Source of the DNA: an uncultured Oscillibacter sp.
GTDB lineage: Bacteria > Bacillota > Clostridia > Oscillospirales > Oscillospiraceae
Direction of reading: 5' to 3'
Assembly (NCBI GenBank): GCA_937884915.1
Contig: CALAAN010000090.1
Coordinates: forward strand, 1-7,016
Length of the DNA stretch: 7,016 nt
The position numbers and the translations under genes were made by a program. Shown here one piece after another: positions 1 through 5,172 of the stretch. Every line of letters starts with the position of its first letter. Position 1 is the stretch's first letter. The notes under the pieces are model-generated. The model did no database searches, was not told where the DNA came from, and was given only the letters and a program-made list of their open reading frames with translations.

Positions 1-250
1 ATACATCGTTGTTGAGTCTTGCCCAGCTGATGTCATAGTGCTCGTCGGCCTCATCGTGCAGTGTGAGCCGGATCTGCACGTTCCGCTTCGTCATGCGCCG
101 CGTGACCGGCGTGCGGTCGTCGCGAGTGACCTCCAGCCAGAAGGAGGGACGCTCATAGTCCTCCGGGCAGACGTTGATGTAGACGGTGCGCTCAGGCCAT
201 TTTTCCAGCAGACGCGCATTGACGGCGTCCAGGATCTCTGTGCTGTTCAT
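1..250 (-). CDS. Tail terminator-like protein, partial (C-terminus beyond window)
   Basis: The frame starts at ATG 250-248 and stays open for 83 codons to the window edge, so only the N-terminal part is visible (begins MNSTEILDAVNARLLEKWPE). An N-terminal helix ending in a 'LLEKWPERTVYINV' strand, then a 'PSFWLEV' strand, an Arg/Thr-rich turn and a 'VQIRLTLHDE' strand resemble the small tail terminator/minor tail proteins that follow gp10-like genes in Firmicutes siphoviruses (DUF6838-type). Such proteins cap the tail tube at the head-proximal end. The start overlaps the stop of the gp10-like gene by 4 bases (ATGA) and has a strong GGAGGGG site at 256-262, 5 bases upstream, so translation is probably coupled. 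Role is inferred from position plus a weak sequence impression; a different small tail-completion protein is possible. Confidence 0.6.
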   Translation of the reverse strand, partial: MNSTEILDAVNARLLEKWPERTVYINVCPEDYERPSFWLEVTRDDRTPVTRRMTKRNVQIRLTLHDEADEHYDISWARLNNDV

Positions 251-705
251 CCGTTCCCCTCCAGATAGGCCATGGCCTTCTTCTCGATTTCCTTTGCACC
301 TTCTTCGGTCAGGCGGCGTGCGACATCCGCATTTGTCATGCGGTACATATACTTTCCGGGGACAAAATCTTTCTTTGCACGACTTTCCCGCTTCCTCATG
401 GCATACGAGGTCGGGACTCGTATTTTGTGCCCATTTTCGAGCGCGTTGGTGATGTAACCGGCTGCATCGCCATGCAAATAGGTTTTTGCCTTGGCACGAA
501 CGGCAGCATAGCCGCCGCCGGAACCGACATACTGGCTCTGCACGTTTGCCACGTAGCCTCTGCCGCCGATACGGCGCTGTACCGTGGAAAGCATCTCGCG
601 TCCGGCCTCCTCGAAGAACTCGCTGCGCGCCTTCTTCATGGCCTCCGGATAGCCCTCCAGCTTTTTCTGGACTTCTTTCAGCCCGCTGATCTCAACGCTC
701 TGCAT
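247..705 (-). CDS. HK97 gp10-like tail-completion / head-tail protein
   Basis: A 152-residue protein of the HK97 gp10-like family, close to the usual family length. These proteins act at the head-tail interface and are needed to complete the tail end; exact mechanics vary among phages. Visible features: the N-terminal 'ISGLKEVQKKLEGYPEAMKK' helix (residues 6-25) continuing as a charged helix to about 46; a Gly-rich loop at 47-66; the family-like 'GYITNALENGHKIRVP' segment (83-98); a basic region at 103-112; 'VPGKYMYRM' (115-123), matching the usual V-x-G-K/R-x-(F/M) segment; and a C-terminal amphipathic helix (126-148). Its ATG directly abuts the upstream TAA (706-708). The ribosome site GGGAGG (711-716) lies inside the last codons of the upstream gene, so the pair is likely translationally coupled. 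Confidence 0.85.
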   Translation of the reverse strand: MQSVEISGLKEVQKKLEGYPEAMKKARSEFFEEAGREMLSTVQRRIGGRGYVANVQSQYVGSGGGYAAVRAKAKTYLHGDAAGYITNALENGHKIRVPTSYAMRKRESRAKKDFVPGKYMYRMTNADVARRLTEEGAKEIEKKAMAYLEGNG

Positions 706-1329
706 TTATGCCTCCCAGCTGCGCTCGACCACGTACTCGTTCTTGTATGGGTCAAGGTCGAGCACCTGACGCACGGTGTACGGCGCTTCCTCTGCGTGCT
801 GTACCAGATCACCGGCGCGCAGCACGATGACCTTCGGCGTCACCAGCACGCGCTGCTGCACCTCCGCGCGGTAGATGTCGTCCGCTTCATTGCGGAAATA
901 TTTCTCCGTCAGAATGCCGGGGAAGGTGAAGCTCGGAACGCTCACAGCGACCGGACGATTATAGGCGTCGCGCCCCGTCCGGTCCTGCGGCCGCGCCGTC
1001 AGTGTTGCGGGGTCACATACAGCCGCGCGGATCTCCTGCCGGCTGCGGTCGTCCGACAGCACGATCGACGTCAGAAAGAGAAACTGCTCGCCGAGCCGCA
1101 CGGCCCCGTGCAGTGTGAGCAGCCGGTCGGGCCGGATGACGATGCTTGCCCCGCGTGCGCCGATGCCGACGCTCGAAAACAGGTTGCTGCGCTCCTCGAA
1201 GGTCACGCCGCCCCAGCAGACGCGCCGCACCTCCCAGGTATAGGCTGCCTTTTCCTGGTCAAACCGCAGCTCCAGCAGCTCAAGGCGCTGCCGCAGATCG
1301 TCTGCGAGCAGAGGCCCTTTCTGCGCCAT
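706..1329 (-). CDS. Head-tail joining (stopper/adaptor-like) protein, extended two-part form
   Basis: Position between the gp6-like connector and the gp10-like gene is that of the head-tail joining/stopper protein (SPP1 gp16 / HK97 gp9-like beta-barrel), which seals the portal channel after packaging and presents a tail docking surface. At 207 residues it is about twice the usual ~110. An N-terminal helix (8-27) is followed by a beta-rich first half (about 30-105) with strands around 'TWEVRRVCW', 'ASIVIRPDRLLTLH' and 'GEQFLFLTSIV'. A charged linker (108-125) leads to a second beta-rich half (130-205) with 'VQQRVLVTPKVIVL', 'RAGDLVQHA' and 'PYTVRQVLDLD'; this second half is more like the usual stopper pattern (GD-x-V, then Y-x-V-x-x-V). 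Start ATG 1329 has GGAGG at 1338-1342, 8 bases upstream; an out-of-frame ATG at 1336-1334 is too close to that site. The family call rests on synteny and beta pattern, not a diagnostic motif. Confidence 0.65.
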   Translation of the reverse strand: MAQKGPLLADDLRQRLELLELRFDQEKAAYTWEVRRVCWGGVTFEERSNLFSSVGIGARGASIVIRPDRLLTLHGAVRLGEQFLFLTSIVLSDDRSRQEIRAAVCDPATLTARPQDRTGRDAYNRPVAVSVPSFTFPGILTEKYFRNEADDIYRAEVQQRVLVTPKVIVLRAGDLVQHAEEAPYTVRQVLDLDPYKNEYVVERSWEA

Positions 1330-1337
1330 CGCTCATT

Positions 1338-1345
1338 CCTCCTCA
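1338..1345 (-). promoter_or_regulatory. Ribosome binding site of the joining-protein gene, overlapping connector stop
   Basis: The same fused stop/ribosome-site sequence TGAGGAGGA seen before the capsid gene occurs here, 8 bases before ATG 1329. It supports the 1329 start over an out-of-frame ATG at 1336 and lies immediately after the 14-base-arm hairpin. Confidence 0.8.
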
Positions 1346-1654
1346 GGAACCGGTGTCCGAATCGGACACCGGTTCGCTCAGCTTCAGCTGGTTCATCATG
1401 CGGCGGAAAGCGGGATTGTCGGCAACCACCGTGCCGGCAAAGCTCACGTCGCGCCGGTCATACATGTCGAGCACCAGGTAATTGACGCACAGATCGTACT
1501 GCGCTGCGCGCGGAGAGCCGCTTTCAGGCGCGCAGACGCCTGCGGTCTCCATGTACCCGACCGCCGCCGCGAAAAAGCCGTCGAGCAGCGCATCGTCATC
1601 ATCCACGCGGCAATACTCCGCCAGCGCCCTCCGGCGCTCGTCCGTCAGCTCCAT
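1343..1654 (-). CDS. gp6-like head-tail connector (adaptor) protein
   Basis: A 103-residue, mostly helical protein matching the gp6-like/SPP1 gp15-like head-tail connector family in length, position and sequence style. These proteins form a ring under the portal and receive the stopper. Visible: a helix over residues 4-15; the acidic turn 'VDDDDALLDGFFAAAVGYME' (17-36), typical of the family; 'AAQYDLCVNYLVLDMYDRRD' (50-69), the characteristic helix ending in Y-D-R-R; and 'NPAFRRMMNQLKLSE' (80-94), the usual C-terminal 'F-R-x-M-x-x-Q-L-K' segment. The last residues (93-103, Ser/Asp-rich) are encoded by a perfect inverted repeat. The gene is in the same frame as the capsid gene, separated by TGA TAA CCG, and has no recognisable Shine-Dalgarno site, which suggests termination-reinitiation from capsid translation. 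Confidence 0.83.
   Translation of the reverse strand: MELTDERRRALAEYCRVDDDDALLDGFFAAAVGYMETAGVCAPESGSPRAAQYDLCVNYLVLDMYDRRDVSFAGTVVADNPAFRRMMNQLKLSEPVSDSDTGS
1347..1375. repeat. Perfect inverted repeat, 14-base arms with 1-base centre
   Basis: GAACCGGTGTCCGA (1347-1360), a single A (1361), and its exact reverse complement (1362-1375). It covers the last codons of the gp6-like connector gene and ends two bases before its stop. In the minus-strand transcript it would fold into about 13 GC-rich pairs with a three-base AUU loop, lying 4 bases before the GGAGG site of the next gene. No U-run follows on the transcript, so it is not a standard intrinsic terminator. An mRNA stability, processing or translation-tuning hairpin is more likely; a binding site for a dimeric protein is an alternative. 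Confidence 0.9.
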
Positions 1655-1660
1655 CGGTTA

Positions 1661-2905
1661 TCAGCCGCCGCTCGCGGCCTTCGGCAGCGTCGCCACGACA
1701 AAGCCCTTGTCAACGATCAGGTTGCCGCCGACCATCGCGTCGCCCAGGATCGTGAGCATGCGCTCCTCGCCCTTGATGCTTTCGTCCACGCGGACGGTGA
1801 AATCGCCGAACAGACCGAGCTCATAGTTGCTCGGGTCACCGTAGAGCATCGTCTGAATTGCCGCGCTGGTAGACTGCGTCGCGCCGGACAGGCTCGTCAG
1901 ATCGGGCAGGATCGTGTACGGGATGACCGTGCCGCCGTCCTCAATGGTGCCGATGTTGGGGTTGCCCGCATCGTAGCGGATCTTGAACACGCGCTCCTTG
2001 TCGTTGTTGCGCAGCTTGCCGATGGCTTTCAGGTCGGCCTTGGTCAGGTAGAGACGCGCGTTCTGGCCGATGGCGTCGTCGCTGCCGTAAGCGAAGAACA
2101 GCTCGTCGAGAATGTTCTCGTCGATGGCCGTCACGTCGACAGAGGCGAAGATTGCGCTGCCTGCCACGTTCTTGGCGTTCTTGATGCCGTACATATCGGG
2201 CGATGCCTGGCCGTCGCCGTTGGCGATCAGGCCGCAGGCCTTGCGGCGCATCGCACGCAGCGCCATACCGTAGATCTTGTCGTAGTAGCCCGCGGGGCTC
2301 AGACGGGAGATGTTGCGGTCGACGTAGCTCGTAGTGTTCAGCTCATAGGGGCTGATCTTGGCCACGCCGAAGGTCGGATCGCTCGAGGCGGTACGTGCCT
2401 TGCCCGCGTTGGTCGAGACCTTACCGCCCTTAGCGTCCAGCTCGCTGATGACATAGGGCTCCAGGAACGAGCCCATACCGGTCAGATCCTGCACGTAGAC
2501 CTGGTCGATGATGGAGCTGACCATATTGCCGATTCCGTCGCGGATGTTGCGGCCCGCGCCCGTGGGCTCGACCAGCGTAGTAGTGGCCAGCGTGATGGAC
2601 TTACTGGCGAGATACAAGCCCTTGCGCACTTCCTGCGCGCTCAGGGCGATGCTGCCGCCCTTCATCAGGATATTGCCGCGCTCGGCGGCCTTGTCCTTTA
2701 CTTCTTTCGGATCTTCCTTGCGTTCCAGGAACTGGCGGTCCTGCTCGTCGATGAGGGCCTTGACCTCCGTGATCTCGTCGTTGATGTTGCTGATCTCAGC
2801 CATCTTGGACTTGTAGTCCTCGTGCTTGCCGTCTTTCAGCAGCGTTTCGGCCTCCGTCAGCATGCCGGCGCGCTTCGCCAGCAGGTCATTGTACTTTCTG
2901 CGCAT
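1661..2905 (-). CDS. HK97-fold major capsid protein with N-terminal delta (scaffold) domain
   Basis: The 414-residue major head subunit. Residues 1-72 are highly charged and helical ('RRKYNDLLAKRAGMLTEAE', then 'EISNINDEITEVKALIDEQD'), the usual coiled-coil delta domain that acts as an internal scaffold and is removed by the prohead protease; a cut somewhere around residues 75-105 is expected but not identifiable. After it come the N-arm and 'LVEPTGAGRNIRDGI' (111-125); an E-loop-like segment (about 147-190, 'SFLEPYVISELDAKGGKVST'); the spine helix (206-227, 'GYYDKIYGMALRAMRRKACG') followed by 'NGDG' (229-232); and P- and A-domain strands to the C-terminus, including 'LYGDPSNYELGLFGDFTVRVD' territory (354-374). 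No separate scaffold gene is present, consistent with the fused delta domain. Start ATG 2905 sits 7 bases after GGAGG; the gene ends in tandem in-frame stops TGA TAA. Confidence 0.95.
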   Translation of the reverse strand: MRRKYNDLLAKRAGMLTEAETLLKDGKHEDYKSKMAEISNINDEITEVKALIDEQDRQFLERKEDPKEVKDKAAERGNILMKGGSIALSAQEVRKGLYLASKSITLATTTLVEPTGAGRNIRDGIGNMVSSIIDQVYVQDLTGMGSFLEPYVISELDAKGGKVSTNAGKARTASSDPTFGVAKISPYELNTTSYVDRNISRLSPAGYYDKIYGMALRAMRRKACGLIANGDGQASPDMYGIKNAKNVAGSAIFASVDVTAIDENILDELFFAYGSDDAIGQNARLYLTKADLKAIGKLRNNDKERVFKIRYDAGNPNIGTIEDGGTVIPYTILPDLTSLSGATQSTSAAIQTMLYGDPSNYELGLFGDFTVRVDESIKGEERMLTILGDAMVGGNLIVDKGFVVATLPKAASGG

Positions 2906-2911
2906 GATGTG

Positions 2912-2919
2912 TCCTCCTC
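2912..2919 (-). promoter_or_regulatory. Strong ribosome binding site of the capsid gene, overlapping protease stop
   Basis: On the minus strand the protease stop and capsid ribosome site merge as TGAGGAGGA, followed by CACATC and the capsid ATG. This is a near-perfect complement to the 16S rRNA 3' end at ideal spacing, fitting the need for hundreds of capsid subunits per virion. Confidence 0.85.
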
Positions 2920-3607
2920 AAAATCTCATTTTTTCAAGCGCGAGCGCGGCTTCGTCAGCCCAGCGCTCTTTATCGTCTGCGCCGCCCGGCGCAGGAGGTT
3001 CTTTTCCCTCAGTGCCGCCATAGCGCTTTGCTTTGACGACACCGGCTTCCGGCTGCGCGGGCACCGCCACGAGGCTGACCTCATAGGCGTCCGCCGCACC
3101 GTCCAGCTCAAAGTGACAGCGCTGGCCGTCATACTCGCGGCCCGCGACGTGCTTGCACAGTGTATCTCTCTGGTCTGCGCCGCAGATCGAGCAGTTGACA
3201 TGCTGCACGCTGCACCCCACGCTGCACTCGCTGAGGATCCCGCCCTCAATGGCGGCGATCGTGTCCGCAGTGCCTGCCGAGCGAACCATGTAGCAGTCGA
3301 GGACCAGACGCTTGACTCTGCCCTCGCCGACAACCCGCGCATCATAGACGCGCGCAGTCTGCATCGCAGCGCTCCAGGTGTGGTCACGCAGCACAGGCTT
3401 GCCGACATAGAGCCCGCTAAGCTGCTCAAGCGTTGCCTCCGTAAACCGCTCACCGTCACGATCGACCAGATTATCACAGGCCGCCAGGCGGAAAACGAAT
3501 ACATCGTCAGCGCTCAGCTTGCGCAGAGTCCGCATATTGATCAGCTCAAGCGCGTGCTCGTCAACCGATGCCGCGCCCAGGTGCGCCGTTTTATAAATCA
3601 TATCCAT
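2918..3607 (-). CDS. Prohead maturation protease (HK97 gp4-like, peptidase family S78/U35)
   Basis: A 229-residue serine protease that digests the capsid delta domains and itself inside the prohead. Visible: 'GERFTEATLEQLSGLYVGKP' leading to 'VLRDHTW', with H76 the likely catalytic His; 'LVLDCYMV' strand (101-108); 'EGGILSECSVGCSV' (121-134), with S129 in the S-V-G context the likely nucleophile; and 'AYEVSLVAVPAQPEAGV' (174-190), matching the family's E-x-S-L-V-x-x-P-A-x-P-x-A signature. The C-terminal tail (195-229) is charged and probably disordered. An insertion at 139-165 carries a C-x2-C ... C-x-H ... C-H cluster that could bind zinc. Start ATG 3607 has GGAG about 7 bases upstream (3615-3620 region); an in-frame ATG two codons later (3601) is a less well-spaced alternative. 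The stop TGA overlaps the capsid ribosome site. Confidence 0.93.
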   Translation of the reverse strand: MDMIYKTAHLGAASVDEHALELINMRTLRKLSADDVFVFRLAACDNLVDRDGERFTEATLEQLSGLYVGKPVLRDHTWSAAMQTARVYDARVVGEGRVKRLVLDCYMVRSAGTADTIAAIEGGILSECSVGCSVQHVNCSICGADQRDTLCKHVAGREYDGQRCHFELDGAADAYEVSLVAVPAQPEAGVVKAKRYGGTEGKEPPAPGGADDKERWADEAALALEKMRF

Positions 3608-3657
3608 GTGGTTACTCCTCTCCGGCGACCGTACCGTCTTTTTTTCAACGGTTCCAT
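3598..3657 (-). CDS. Possible 19-residue basic peptide ORF between portal and protease
   Basis: The 83-base gap between portal and protease is the only sizeable one in the module and holds an ATG (3657-3655) preceded by a good site (GGAG, 8 bases upstream, within 3666-3672). It would encode MEPLKKRRYGRRRGVTTWI, strongly basic in its middle (K5-R13), and ends at TGA 3600-3598 inside the protease gene, overlapping it by 10 bases in a different frame. An in-frame GTG at 3675-3673 is another possible start. A run of seven A residues (minus strand, 3645-3639) lies in codons 5-7. I recognise no family. It may be a translated leader that couples portal and protease synthesis, a tiny real protein, or chance; two consecutive ribosome sites in so short a gap favour real translation. 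Confidence 0.35.
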   Translation of the reverse strand: MEPLKKRRYGRRRGVTTWI

Positions 3658-3690
3658 ATCACGCTCTCCTCTCACAAAGCTAAAATCCTT

Positions 3691-4980
3691 TTACTGCGGC
3701 GGTGTTTCTTTTCCCGCCGCCCGCTGGCGGCTCAGTTCAGCAAATTCGCTCAGCGGCACATAGTTCAGGCTGGCATAGTGGGTGTCTCCGCCGTCGATAA
3801 AGGGAAGATCCTCCAGCGCGCGGATCTCGTTGACTGAGAGCACGCCTGTGTCGCGCATGGTGCGGTACCAGTTGGCGCGGCTGGCCGCGTCGCCCCTGAG
3901 CTCGGCCATCATGTTGATGCGGATCTCAAGTCCCTTTTTCAGCTCACTGTCGGTCAGCAGTTTATAGGTCTGTTCTTCTTCGTACTGCGTCACAATCGGA
4001 TGGAGCGTGCTCACAACGTACTCAATGGAATTTTGCTCGTTGGAAGCGTAAGATTGAGCCCCGTCGTTCAGCTTGTACAGCGGTACGCCGAAGTAGCGGG
4101 CTATGTCCTTGACGGAAATCTCCTTGTTTTCCACAAACTGCGCATCGCGGTTCGAACTGGCGATGCTCGTGTATTTGAGGCCAAGATCAAGGATCGCCGT
4201 GCGGTGTGCATTGCTTGGCCCCAGATGGACTTTTTCCCATTCGCTGCGCAGCTGATCTTTCAGCGTGACAGGAGATCCGTCAGGGCGGGTCAGCACGCTG
4301 CCGTGCTCATTTTTGGCGTAACCGCGGAGATCGGCGTCGGTCTCCAGCACACCGCCGGGCTGTCCGCCGTTTTGATAATACGAAGCGTCGTACTGCTGTG
4401 CCGTGCGCGCCGCGGCAATAACGTCCTCCGCACGCGACAGCGTTCCGATGCCTTTCAGTCCGTTCCGTGTGGCATTTTTGTAGTGGCAGACGTCTTCGTT
4501 CGGCAGCCGCATCAGCTCGCCGGTGAGGGGATGCGTGACGTCGTACCAGATGCGCCCGATCTCATCGTGCCACTGCTGCACGAGCTGCCAGGGCACAGGA
4601 ATAAGCTCCTTCGGCAGGCCGGTCGACGGATCGCGGATGATCCAGTCGTATCCGTTTCCGCCTTCCAGTCGGCTGGTCTCCAGTACCTTTTTGCGGATAG
4701 CTGGCGTCATCGCCTCGTTTGGCCGCACGTTGAGCAGATACAGGATATCGTGTGGTACGTGCTCACGCGTGCGGTTGTCGATTACAAAGTTCGGCAGCTT
4801 CGCCATGCTGTCGCTCAGGACCTCAATGCAGCGATCAACCGTGCTCAGCTTTCTTGCCACGCTCTGCACGTCCTCTCCGACAGCCAGGCCGCCGGCGGCT
4901 GCAAGCGTGCCGATTGTGACGGCTTTTCTGGTAGTGGGCGACCGTGCAGTGGCCGCGCGGAGCCCTTTAATAACGCTCAT
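3691..4980 (-). CDS. HK97-family portal protein
   Basis: A 429-residue portal, the dodecameric ring at one capsid vertex through which DNA enters and leaves and on which terminase and connector dock. Length is normal for the HK97 family. Visible: an Ala/Gly-rich N-terminus (1-45) that is probably flexible; 'VDRCIEVLSDSMAKLPNFV' (48-66), the first core helix; 'LNVRPNEAMTPAIRKKVL' (83-100); 'LEGGNGYDWIIRD' (105-117); 'GLKGIGTLSRAEDVI' (174-188); 'NGGQPGGVLETD' (204-215), the family G-x-P-x-G-x-L segment; 'IARYFGVPLYKL' (293-304), the classic 'A-x-x-F-G-V-P' motif before the channel region; and 'LSVNEIRALEDLPFIDGGDT' (381-400), the C-terminal N-E-x-R signature. ATG 4980 overlaps the stop of the small membrane gene (ATGA). 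No well-spaced Shine-Dalgarno site precedes it (only GGGA 13 bases away), so it is likely read by coupling. Confidence 0.97.
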   Translation of the reverse strand: MSVIKGLRAATARSPTTRKAVTIGTLAAAGGLAVGEDVQSVARKLSTVDRCIEVLSDSMAKLPNFVIDNRTREHVPHDILYLLNVRPNEAMTPAIRKKVLETSRLEGGNGYDWIIRDPSTGLPKELIPVPWQLVQQWHDEIGRIWYDVTHPLTGELMRLPNEDVCHYKNATRNGLKGIGTLSRAEDVIAAARTAQQYDASYYQNGGQPGGVLETDADLRGYAKNEHGSVLTRPDGSPVTLKDQLRSEWEKVHLGPSNAHRTAILDLGLKYTSIASSNRDAQFVENKEISVKDIARYFGVPLYKLNDGAQSYASNEQNSIEYVVSTLHPIVTQYEEEQTYKLLTDSELKKGLEIRINMMAELRGDAASRANWYRTMRDTGVLSVNEIRALEDLPFIDGGDTHYASLNYVPLSEFAELSRQRAAGKETPPQ

Positions 4981-5162
4981 TCAGATTCGTCAGTCCCTTC
5001 CTCATCGGTATCGTCATAGCCGTCGAGCACAGCGCCTGCAACAAGCAGGAGACCTGCTGTGATCATTCCGGCTGGAACGTAGATCATACTGGCACCCAGT
5101 GCGATCGGGACGCATCCGAGTACCAACGCGACGCCTTGCGCCGCAGCAGCATATTTTCTCAT
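4977..5162 (-). CDS. Small two-helix membrane protein between terminase and portal
   Basis: A 61-residue protein of unknown function. The start is taken as ATG 5162-5160 (MRKYAAAAQGVALVLGC...), because AAGGA (5170-5174), overlapping the terminase TAA, lies 7 bases upstream; a longer reading from 5210 inside the terminase gene lacks such a site. Sequence shows a basic N-terminus (R2, K3), two hydrophobic segments (about 7-27 and 29-46) joined by a short Tyr-Val-Pro turn, and a strongly acidic tail (48-61, nine Asp/Glu). This predicts a helical hairpin with both ends in the cytoplasm. Its place is too far from lysis genes to call it a holin with confidence; it might be a structural or packaging-site membrane factor. 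It overlaps the portal gene by 4 bases, so the two are probably co-translated. Confidence 0.72.
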   Translation of the reverse strand: MRKYAAAAQGVALVLGCVPIALGASMIYVPAGMITAGLLLVAGAVLDGYDDTDEEGTDESE

Positions 5163-5172
5163 TCTCTCATCC

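Noticed and set aside
427..1485. Long plus-strand open frame (352 codons), with similar ones at 2822-3763, 4000-5019 and 5332-6195.
   Set aside because: They lie antisense to strongly recognisable phage genes, have no family resemblance and no good ribosome site. Long antisense frames are expected from GC-rich codon use.
2977..2994. GC-rich stem (7-base arms CTGCGCC/GGCGCAG, 4-base loop) in the protease 3' region.
   Set aside because: The arms are short for GC-rich DNA and it lies inside the Pro/Ala/Gly-rich coding tail, with no U-run after it. Probably chance.
2926..3504. Minus-strand open frame of 192 codons overlapping the protease in another frame.
   Set aside because: The protease frame carries clear catalytic and family motifs; the alternative is Ser/Arg/Ala-rich low-information sequence typical of an out-of-frame reading.
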